Shown here piece after piece: positions 1-4,242 of a stretch of DNA of 5,302 nt. Position 1 is the first letter of the stretch. Every line of letters begins with the position of its first letter. A program made the position numbers and the translations under genes. The DNA is taken from contig DAOUQU010000128.1 in NCBI GenBank assembly GCA_030625445.1, forward strand, positions 1 to 5,302. Reading direction: 5' to 3'. Under the pieces are notes generated by a model. The model was not told where the DNA came from. It saw only the letters and a program-made list of their open reading frames with translations, and ran no database searches. This DNA comes from Gammaproteobacteria bacterium (lineage in GTDB: Bacteria > Pseudomonadota > Gammaproteobacteria > Chromatiales > Chromatiaceae).

Positions 1-274
1 ATGGCTTGCCGTTGCTGTCGATGCTGATGCTGATCGCCTCAGGCCGGAGATGGAGGTATTGCGCAAGCACTCTGCGCAAGAGAGTTCTGCCAATGGTGAA
101 CTCTTTATGGCGCTGCGGCGCCATCTTGAGGCTGCGCTGCCGCTCACTGGCATCGAGCAGCGTTTCATCCGCCTGTGCTAACCTGAGATCAGCAGACCAC
201 AGGTGAATCTCGCTATGCTCGGGAGCAGAGGCTGGAGGATCTGCTGATAAGACCCATGGGATCTCTTCTGTCAT
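1..274 (-). CDS. 4'-phosphopantetheinyl transferase, Sfp type (N-terminal part, runs off window)
   Basis: Reading the minus strand from ATG at 274-272 gives 91 open residues that reach base 1 without a stop, so the C-terminal part lies outside. Enzymes of this family move the phosphopantetheine arm of coenzyme A onto a serine of acyl or peptidyl carrier proteins, in the cytoplasm. What is visible fits the N-terminal half of the Sfp/HetI type: EIHLWSADL at residues 22-30, a LLDASERQR stretch at 39-47, the basic RHKEFTIGRTLLRRVLAQYL helix at 55-74, and ISIDSNGKP at 83-91, matching the conserved GKP before the catalytic half. The magnesium-binding Asp/Glu and the WxxKE motif lie beyond the edge and cannot be checked. 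No strong ribosome site precedes the start; GAGAG sits about 13 bases upstream. It follows htpX on the same strand after a 189-base gap, so it may have its own promoter. Family call is fairly sure; target carrier protein unknown. Confidence 0.8.
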   Translation of the reverse strand, partial: MTEEIPWVLSADPPASAPEHSEIHLWSADLRLAQADETLLDASERQRSLKMAPQRHKEFTIGRTLLRRVLAQYLHLRPEAISISIDSNGKP

Positions 275-334
275 GCTAAATATGTAACTCTCAATAACTC
301 CGTGCATTGAGGCAGTTGGTATCTCTTTTCTATC

Positions 335-350
335 GTGGTCAGATGACCAC
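335..350. promoter_or_regulatory. 16-bp palindrome upstream of the phosphopantetheinyl transferase gene
   Basis: GTGGTCA (335-341) and TGACCAC (344-350) form a perfect 7-bp inverted repeat around a 2-base centre, 60 to 76 bases upstream of the start at 274. No T tract follows on either strand, so it does not look like an intrinsic terminator. The TGGTC/GACCA arms resemble GntR/FadR-type operators in general form only. A regulator site is inference. Confidence 0.3.
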
Positions 351-375
351 TCCTACGTCTGGTGCGGACACTTGC

Positions 376-432
376 TGTAGGAGCGGTCTTCTGGCCGCGA
401 TCGATGCGCTTCGTGCCTCAGCACATCCTATG
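376..432. repeat. Dispersed palindromic repeat, TGTAGGAGCGG type
   Basis: The stretch starts TGTAGGAGCGG (376-386). It contains a hairpin with arms GCGGTC (383-388) and GGCCGC (393-398) around a 4-base loop, closed by one G-U pair on the plus strand. A smaller GTGC/GCAC hairpin lies at 413-424, and the element ends near ATCCTATG, which roughly mirrors the TGTAGGA start (TAGGA/TCCTA). TGTAGGAGCGG-(hairpin)-CCGCGA elements are a known family of short intergenic repeats in gammaproteobacteria. It lies just downstream of htpX and is unlikely to be a terminator, since no T run follows on the minus strand. The right boundary is uncertain. Confidence 0.6.
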
Positions 433-463
433 CGCCAGTGAACATCAGACAGAAATGTTTCCA

Positions 464-1339
464 TCACAACCCGGATTCCAGCGCCTTGATGCGCACCTCG
501 ATCGGCGGGTGGGTGCTGAACAGCTCTTTGATTCCAGCGCCGTTGATGCCGAAGGCGGCCATTTCGTCAGGCAGTGGTTCCGGGGCAGCCCCTTTCTGCA
601 GGGCGCGCAGGGCGTTGATCATCTTGGTGCGCCCGGCAAGCTTTGCGCCACCGGCATCCGCCTTGAATTCGCGCCGGCGGGAAAACCAGGAGACGATGAT
701 ATTGGCAAGCAGAGAGAAGACGATCTGACCGACAATGGAGCCGATGTAGTACCCTATGCCAAAACCGCGCTCATTCTTGAAGATGACCCGGTCGATGAAG
801 TGGCCCAGTATGCGTGAGAAGAAGATGACGAAGGTGTTGACCACTCCCTGGATCAGAGTCAGTGTGATCATGTCGCCATTGCTGACATGGGTGATCTCAT
901 GGCCGACAACTGCTTCGGCTTCATCCCGGGTCATCTGCTGCAGCAGCCCGCTGCTGACAGCAACCAGCGCATTGTTCTTGTTGGCCCCGGTGGCGAAGGC
1001 GTTGGGTGTCGGCGAGTCGAATATCCCAACTTCCGGCATGCCGATGCCCGCCTGCTGCGCCTGCTGCCTGACGGTTTCGACGAGCCATTGCTCAGTCTGG
1101 TTGGCTGGCGTCTCGATAATTTGAACGCCCATGGAGCGTTTTGCCAGCCACTTTGACATCAACAGCGAGATGATGGAGCCGCCGAAGCCGATGACGCCGG
1201 ACATGACCAGTAGCCCGGAGAGGTTAAGATCGACGCCATTCTCAGCAAGAATTCCTTCAATACCAAGAACTTGAAAGATAATACTGAGTAATAACATGAT
1301 AGCGAAGTTGGTCGCCAGGAATAGTCCGATTCTTAACAT
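464..1339 (-). CDS. htpX: Membrane zinc metalloprotease HtpX
   Basis: The 291-residue product matches the usual length of HtpX (M48B family; 293 in E. coli), an inner-membrane endopeptidase with a cytosolic active site that works with FtsH in membrane protein quality control. Two hydrophobic segments open the protein (about 4-26 and 39-61). The linker runs through the family motif around SPTPNAFATG (109-118), then the zinc site HEITH at 147-151 with catalytic Glu148, two more hydrophobic segments (about 157-178 and 195-218), and RRREFKADA (221-229) supplying Glu224 as third zinc ligand. The THPPIEVRI tail (276-284) is also typical. The start at 1339 gives the expected MLRI-type N-terminus; no clear Shine-Dalgarno precedes it. 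It is divergent from dcd and has a likely promoter at 1376-1407 with heat-shock character, in keeping with heat and envelope-stress control in E. coli. All key residues are present. Confidence 0.97.
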   Translation of the reverse strand: MLRIGLFLATNFAIMLLLSIIFQVLGIEGILAENGVDLNLSGLLVMSGVIGFGGSIISLLMSKWLAKRSMGVQIIETPANQTEQWLVETVRQQAQQAGIGMPEVGIFDSPTPNAFATGANKNNALVAVSSGLLQQMTRDEAEAVVGHEITHVSNGDMITLTLIQGVVNTFVIFFSRILGHFIDRVIFKNERGFGIGYYIGSIVGQIVFSLLANIIVSWFSRRREFKADAGGAKLAGRTKMINALRALQKGAAPEPLPDEMAAFGINGAGIKELFSTHPPIEVRIKALESGL

Positions 1340-1375
1340 GGTGTTTGTGCCGTCAGTTTTCAGGATTGATAGCCC

Positions 1376-1407
1376 ATTATATGGTGTTCATCTGAAGAAT
1401 AAACAAG
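1376..1407 (-). promoter_or_regulatory. htpX promoter, sigma-32-like and sigma-70-like
   Basis: On the minus strand CTTGTTT (1407-1401), a 14-base spacer, then CACCATAT (1386-1379) resemble the sigma-32 elements CTTGAAA and CCCCATNT. The same site holds a perfect TATAAT (1381-1376), with TTGTTT 19 bases upstream, so a sigma-70 reading is also possible. A start near 1369 would give a leader of about 30 bases to the htpX ATG. The match is seen directly; the sigma factor assignment is inference, supported by htpX being a heat-shock gene in E. coli. Confidence 0.5.
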
Positions 1408-1427
1408 AATGTTGTTGCTGCATCGGA

Positions 1428-1476
1428 GCAATCCCCCCTCCTCCTGAGGAGAGGGTTAAGGTGAGGGGTGCAATCC
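1428..1476. repeat. Dispersed repeat, CCCTCACC(T)TAACCCTCTCC type, flanked by GCAATCC direct repeats
   Basis: The minus strand reads CCCCTCACCTTAACCCTCTC (1468-1449), close to the CCCTCACCCTAACCCTCTCC repeat seen in many proteobacterial intergenic regions, whose spurious translation contains PLTLTLS. On the plus strand CCCT (1436-1439) plus CTCC (1441-1444) pair with GGAG (1448-1451) plus AGGG (1452-1455), leaving one bulged C and a TGA loop. The core is bracketed by GCAATCC at 1428-1434 and 1470-1476. It sits about 50 bases upstream of dcd, just before a possible -10 box TAAAAT (1491-1496). Confidence 0.6.
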
Positions 1477-1528
1477 GTTCTATTGCCGAGTAAAATGCCC
1501 GCATTCGCCAAACAGCAGATAGACCCGC

Positions 1529-2095
1529 ATGAGCATCAAGTCCGACCAATGGATACGCCGCATGGCGCAGCAGCACAACATGATCGAACCTTTCATCGAG
1601 GGGCAGGTGCGAGATTCAGACGGGAGCCGGGTGATCTCATACGGCACCTCCAGTTACGGCTATGATGTGCGCTGTGCGGATGAGTTCAAGATCTTTACTA
1701 ATATCAACTCAGTTATCGTTGATCCGAAGAACTTTGATGAAGAGAGCTTTGTTGATGTGAAATCGGATATCTGCATCATCCCCCCAAACTCGTTTGCACT
1801 TGCGCGCACCGTCGAGTACCTGCGCATTCCGCGTAATGTCCTGACCATCTGCCTTGGCAAATCGACCTATGCCCGCTGCGGCATCATCGTCAATGTTACC
1901 CCGCTGGAGCCTGAATGGGAGGGGCATGTGACGCTTGAGTTTTCCAATACATCACCACTGCCTGCAAAAATCTATGCCAACGAAGGGGTGGCTCAGTTTC
2001 TCTTTTTTGAATCCGACGAGGTGTGTGAGACTTCCTACCTGGATCGCGGCGGAAAGTATCAGGGGCAAAAAGGCGTGACCCTGCCCAGATCCTGA
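1529..2095 (+). CDS. dcd: dCTP deaminase
   Basis: This 188-residue cytoplasmic enzyme deaminates dCTP to dUTP, feeding dUMP for thymidylate synthesis; Dut normally completes the route but is not in this window. The start MSIKSDQWIR is the standard N-terminus. Conserved blocks are SYGTSSYGYDVR (37-48), PPNSFALARTVEYLRIPRNV (85-104), the nucleotide-binding GKSTYARCG (110-118) with Ser112 and Arg116, TPLEPEWEGHVTLEFSNT (124-141) with the likely catalytic Glu137, and the C-terminal YQGQKGVTLPRS that closes over the triphosphate. The length fits the common 188-residue form (E. coli has 193). No uridylate-removing fusion or DCD-DUT bifunctional feature is obvious, so monofunctional deaminase is the best call. 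The ribosome site is weak. The gene stands alone: htpX is divergent upstream, sprT convergent downstream. Termination may use the hairpins in 2123-2269. Confidence 0.97.
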   Translation: MSIKSDQWIRRMAQQHNMIEPFIEGQVRDSDGSRVISYGTSSYGYDVRCADEFKIFTNINSVIVDPKNFDEESFVDVKSDICIIPPNSFALARTVEYLRIPRNVLTICLGKSTYARCGIIVNVTPLEPEWEGHVTLEFSNTSPLPAKIYANEGVAQFLFFESDEVCETSYLDRGGKYQGQKGVTLPRS

Positions 2096-2118
2096 TTGGT
2101 GCGCGCCGCTTATACCAT

Positions 2119-2145
2119 CGTCATCCCGGCGCAGGCCGGGATCCA
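2119..2145. repeat. Dispersed hairpin repeat, GTCATCCCGGC...GCCGGGATCCA type
   Basis: ATCCCGGC (2123-2130) and GCCGGGAT (2135-2142) form a perfect 8-bp stem around the loop GCAG, between CGTC and CCA. This is a member of the widespread proteobacterial GTCATTCCCGCGNAGGCGGGAATCCA-like family, whose spurious translations read VIPAQAGIH or DPGLRRDDD, both of which can be read here. It begins 24 bases after the dcd stop. No T run follows, so any terminator or mRNA-end role is unproven. Confidence 0.7.
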
Positions 2146-2154
2146 TACCAGCAT

Positions 2155-2262
2155 CGTAGGCCGGATAAGGCGCTTTCACCGATCTTTGATTCAATACGGA
2201 TCTTCCAGCGCCGTCATCCGGCTTTGTGTTGCCGGATTTCGCTTCCGCTCATCCGGCCTACG
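2155..2262. repeat. REPIN-like pair of inverted REP sequences (GTAGGCCGGAT family)
   Basis: CGTAGGCCGGATAAG (2155-2169) and its inverted partner CTCATCCGGCCTACG (2248-2262) match at 14 of 15 positions and bound a 108-base element. Inside, ATCCGGC (2216-2222) and GCCGGAT (2231-2237) make a 7-bp hairpin, and the same GCCGGAT can instead pair with ATCCGGC at 2251-2257. Two REP-type hairpins in opposite orientation are the form called REPIN or BIME, usually spread by RAYT (TnpA-REP) transposases acting in trans. None is encoded here. The GTAGGCCGGAT core is also that of enterobacterial REPs. Confidence 0.65.
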
Positions 2263-2269
2263 GGTTTTT
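2231..2269 (+). terminator. Possible rho-independent terminator after dcd
   Basis: GCCGGAT (2231-2237) pairs with ATCCGGC (2251-2257), and TTTTT follows at 2265-2269. Alternatively the long-range arm 2155-2166 pairs with 2251-2262, leaving only GG before the T tract. Either fold could end dcd transcription about 170 bases past its stop. The hairpin belongs to the REP pair, so termination may be incidental. Confidence 0.35.
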
Positions 2270-2280
2270 CCTGCACGGAC

Positions 2281-2363
2281 TTATTGAGATATTACGTTAA
2301 TTGTTTTATTAAAAAACAAAGATAATCAATATATTGCAATTATATCTTAATAAATCACATCTA
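2281..2363. other. Very AT-rich pocket between convergent dcd and sprT
   Basis: Bases 2281-2370 hold only 14 G or C in 90, against about half or more G+C in neighbouring genes. Within it TTGTTTT (2301-2307) and AAAACAA (2313-2319) form a 7-bp inverted repeat around ATTAA. It lies just after the minus-strand sprT stop and so could form the 3' end of that transcript. No ORF or RNA gene was recognised in it. Confidence 0.4.
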
Positions 2364-2891
2364 TTATTTAATCCGCAATATTTGATTACACTTCGTGCAT
2401 GCGCGCTGCTGCCCCTGCACCATTTTCCGATGCGTGCGCATTGCGATCCGGTGCTCCTGGCAGCCGCATTGATAGAGCACGCGGCGCTCCCTGCGAACCG
2501 GAATCTGTGAAACATCGTACTGATGGCGCACCTCGGCTGGTACACCAAACAGGTACATGACCGCTTTCCACTCATTACCGTGCGGATGCACACGGCTTCT
2601 TAATCTTCCTCTGATGAAGAGCTGAAAAACCACGTAGTGCGCGACTTCATGCGGCACTGTATGTTCCAGATTGTCACCGAAGTAGAGAGCGAAAAGCTGG
2701 CTGTTGAAGCGCAGTACAGCCTGATCTTTGCTGCCGCGAAACTGTCCCGCAGCCGCTCCACGCAGATCAAATTTTAATTGCGGGGATGGAATCTTCCGCT
2801 GAAACTTTTGTTCGGCAAGTCCGAGGCAGTGGTTGACTCTCTCTTCGATGGCAGTTAATTGCTTTGCGTTTAATTGTGTCGAATGGGTCAT
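2364..2891 (-). CDS. sprT: SprT-family zinc metalloprotein
   Basis: From ATG at 2891-2889 the product is 175 residues, close to E. coli SprT (165). The frame stays open upstream to 3005, inside endA, giving up to 213 residues, but the shorter start is better placed 20 bases after the endA stop and matches family length. Positions from this start: VPHEVAHYVVF with HEVAH at 81-85, the third zinc ligand His104 in HPHGNEWKAVM, and the GVPAEVRHQYD stretch typical of SprT. A C-terminal zinc ribbon follows, YQCGCQEH (Cys142, Cys144) and CTKC (Cys165, Cys168). About five extra residues (around FIRGRLRSRV) separate HEVAH from the PHG motif. SprT-like domains also occur in Spartan proteases that cut DNA-protein crosslinks; the function of bacterial SprT is little established. 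It is the last gene of the CA-endA-sprT unit. No strong ribosome site is seen, so coupling to endA is plausible. Confidence 0.88.
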   Translation of the reverse strand: MTHSTQLNAKQLTAIEERVNHCLGLAEQKFQRKIPSPQLKFDLRGAAAGQFRGSKDQAVLRFNSQLFALYFGDNLEHTVPHEVAHYVVFQLFIRGRLRSRVHPHGNEWKAVMYLFGVPAEVRHQYDVSQIPVRRERRVLYQCGCQEHRIAMRTHRKMVQGQQRACTKCNQILRIK

Positions 2892-2921
2892 TGAATGGTT
2901 CGTTGAATGCTTTATTGAATA
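2874..2921 (-). repeat. Four-copy 12-bp tandem repeat across the endA stop and sprT start
   Basis: On the minus strand the units are TATTCAATAAAG (2921-2910), CATTCAACGAAC (2909-2898), CATTCAATGACC (2897-2886) and a diverged CATTCGACACAA (2885-2874). The endA TAA lies in the first unit and the chosen sprT ATG in the third. In the sprT frame the units read YSIK, HSTN, HSMT, HSTQ. The 12-base period keeps that frame through copy gain or loss. Confidence 0.6.
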
Positions 2922-3565
2922 TAACGATTCGCTTTTCCCTGAATCTCTTTGATACGGCGGTTGCGATGCTTCTCTTCTTTGGAGGGCGGGTTGGCGCGAT
3001 GCCACTTCAGCAACAGTTTTTTCTGTCTGGAAAATAGTTTCAGGTTATAGCTGTCCGCCATGTAGAGCATGGCGCGTGCAATTTTCCCGCGGGCTGACGG
3101 GGCAGGCTCAACCTTGCGTTTGTGAAAATCCACTTCAAAATCACACCCCTCGTAATAGTGCTCCTCACCTTTAATGAGGTCGTAGGCCATTGCGCTGCGG
3201 GTTTTGTTGGCCTTTGCCAGAGCGGGGTACATGTTGTGCATGTCTGCTTCAATGCGGTTAAAGCGCCTGCTGGTACGGCGGCACTTCTGGCGGTCGCCGC
3301 AATGCAGTGTTTTTGTGACCCAACTCATGGGGAAGACATGCTCGATGTTGATCTTCTTGCCATGGCGGCTGGAGAAGCGTTTGCCGCAGTAGAGTGTCGT
3401 GCCGCCCCGGGGATAGAGCTTGTTCCAGAACAGCGGACGGATCTCCCTGTACGTTGAGCTGTCTCCAGCCTGCGCCGGGGGTTCAGGCTCCTGCGCATAG
3501 CTGGCAAATAGCACCACGAGGAGCAGCACAAGAAGTGCCAGCAGGTTCCATTGCATCGCACTCAT
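2912..3565 (-). CDS. endA: Endonuclease I, exported DNA endonuclease
   Basis: A 217-residue protein of the endonuclease I (EndA/NucM) family, His-Me finger nucleases that cut double-stranded DNA in the periplasm or outside the cell. A hydrophobic signal segment (about 6-22) ends at ASYA, with likely cleavage after Ala24. The core shows KINIEHVFPMSW (71-82) with the metal/catalytic pair Glu75-His76, RIEADMHNMYPA (104-115) with His110-Asn111, then RAMLYMADSY (164-173) and the typical WHRANPPSKEEKHRNRRI tail (188-205). Cysteines 60, 89, 95 and 141 could form disulfides after export. Its ATG overlaps the carbonic anhydrase stop as TAATG, so translational coupling is likely; no strong independent ribosome site is seen. 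A second in-frame ATG (residue 4, 3556-3554) also keeps the signal. In E. coli endA also adjoins sprT, but with sprT first. The family is certain; the symbol follows E. coli usage. Confidence 0.93.
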   Translation of the reverse strand: MSAMQWNLLALLVLLLVVLFASYAQEPEPPAQAGDSSTYREIRPLFWNKLYPRGGTTLYCGKRFSSRHGKKINIEHVFPMSWVTKTLHCGDRQKCRRTSRRFNRIEADMHNMYPALAKANKTRSAMAYDLIKGEEHYYEGCDFEVDFHKRKVEPAPSARGKIARAMLYMADSYNLKLFSRQKKLLLKWHRANPPSKEEKHRNRRIKEIQGKANRYIQ

Positions 3566-4098
3566 TACGAGGAAGCGAGGTGTTCTTTTGCCAGCTCAAC
3601 ATAATGCTCAGCCGAGTAACGCAGAAATTTCAACTCCCTCTCGGTCAGCTGGCGTATCTTTTTTGCCGGACTGCCGAGATAGAGAGAGCCGCTTTGCAGG
3701 GTTTTGTTCTCTGCGATCAGGCTGCCCGCGCCGATGATGACGTCATCCTCGACAACGGTTTTGTCCATGATGATCGCCCCCATGCCGATCAGGCAGCGAT
3801 TGCCAATGGTGCAGGCGTGAAGAATCACCTTGTGTCCAATGGTGACATCGTCGCCAATGATTAAAGGCGAACCATCATAGTGCTTTCCTGCGTGGGTGAC
3901 ATGCAGCACGCTGCCGTCCTGGATGTTGCTGCGTGTGCCGATAGCAATGCTGTTGACGTCGCCGCGAATGACTGTCATCGGCCATACACTGCTCTCATCA
4001 CCAATGGTGACATCACCGATGACGACAGCGCTGTCGTCAATCCACGCACTCTCTGCGATCTGCGGATAACTCTTTTTGAAGGGGCGGATTCCGCTCAT
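3565..4098 (-). CDS. Gamma-class carbonic anhydrase-like protein (YrdA type, left-handed beta-helix)
   Basis: The 177-residue product is a hexapeptide-repeat protein: turns such as VVIGDVTIGDESSVWPMTVI (25-44) and LIIGDDVTIGHKVILHACTI (79-98) build a left-handed beta-helix over about residues 12-140, followed by a C-terminal helix (150-174). Residues of the gamma carbonic anhydrase site are present: Arg45 and Asp47 in IRGDVNSI, Gln60-Asp61 in NIQDGS, and zinc ligands His66, His89 and His94 in VLHVTH and GHKVILHA. The acidic loop of the Methanosarcina Cam enzyme is absent, as in YrdA/CaiE-like members, many of which show no measurable CO2 hydration, so activity is uncertain. The start has a good ribosome site, GAGAG 5 bases upstream (4108-4104). 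It is the first gene of a unit with endA and sprT and is divergent from hemE. Confidence 0.93.
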   Translation of the reverse strand: MSGIRPFKKSYPQIAESAWIDDSAVVIGDVTIGDESSVWPMTVIRGDVNSIAIGTRSNIQDGSVLHVTHAGKHYDGSPLIIGDDVTIGHKVILHACTIGNRCLIGMGAIIMDKTVVEDDVIIGAGSLIAENKTLQSGSLYLGSPAKKIRQLTERELKFLRYSAEHYVELAKEHLASS

Positions 4099-4117
4099 AG
4101 GGACTCTCTTCTCTGTT

Positions 4118-4137
4118 GGAAGTATTCAGGAAGTACT
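4118..4137. promoter_or_regulatory. Direct repeat GGAAGTAYT, 11-bp period, in the CA/hemE divergent region
   Basis: GGAAGTATT (4118-4126) and GGAAGTACT (4129-4137) lie one helical turn apart, 20 to 39 bases upstream of the carbonic anhydrase start and upstream of hemE. The spacing would suit a regulator binding as a tandem dimer, but no known site is recognised and two copies may be chance. Confidence 0.2.
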
Positions 4138-4149
4138 CTTTAAGGTTGC

Positions 4150-4177
4150 TTGTTTTTACATGCTGAGAGGTTATCAT
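4150..4177 (+). promoter_or_regulatory. Candidate hemE promoter
   Basis: TTGTTT (4150-4155), a 16-base spacer and TATCAT (4172-4177) resemble sigma-70 -35 and -10 elements. The implied start near 4184 would leave a leader of about 59 bases before the GTG at 4243. The match is moderate; CATTAT (4175-4180) is an alternative -10. Confidence 0.35.
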
Positions 4178-4242
4178 TATCCCCGTTTCACATCATGCTA
4201 GAATGCATTTTTTATTTCCACCCAACCGATCCGGAACTGCCT

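Noticed and set aside
2..181. Open plus-strand frame (begins WLAVAVDAD, ends RFIRLC) and a second plus frame at 6-206
   Set aside because: Both are antisense shadows of the PPTase N-terminus, whose minus-strand frame carries recognisable family motifs.
335..350. Palindrome considered as a rho-independent terminator of htpX
   Set aside because: There is no T tract after it on the minus strand, and it lies beyond another structured repeat.
362..817. Plus-strand ORF of 151 codons
   Set aside because: It begins inside a dispersed repeat and continues antisense to htpX, with no recognisable domain.
756..1156. Plus-strand ORFs opposite the htpX active-site region
   Set aside because: They are complementary to the HEITH region of htpX, and their composition follows the htpX codons.
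1952..2194. Minus-strand ORF containing DPGLRRDDD
   Set aside because: This is the usual spurious translation of the GTCATCCCGGC repeat, continued antisense into dcd.
2309..2593. Minus-strand ORF of 94 codons rich in Cys and Arg
   Set aside because: It is an out-of-frame shadow of the sprT C-terminal region, which has the zinc-ribbon cysteines in the true frame.
2892..3005. N-terminal extension of sprT back into endA
   Set aside because: The 38 extra residues overlap endA coding sequence and exceed family length; the ATG at 2891 fits better. Not strictly excluded.
3122..3864. Plus-strand ORFs opposite endA and the carbonic anhydrase gene
   Set aside because: They are antisense shadows of two well-supported minus-strand genes.
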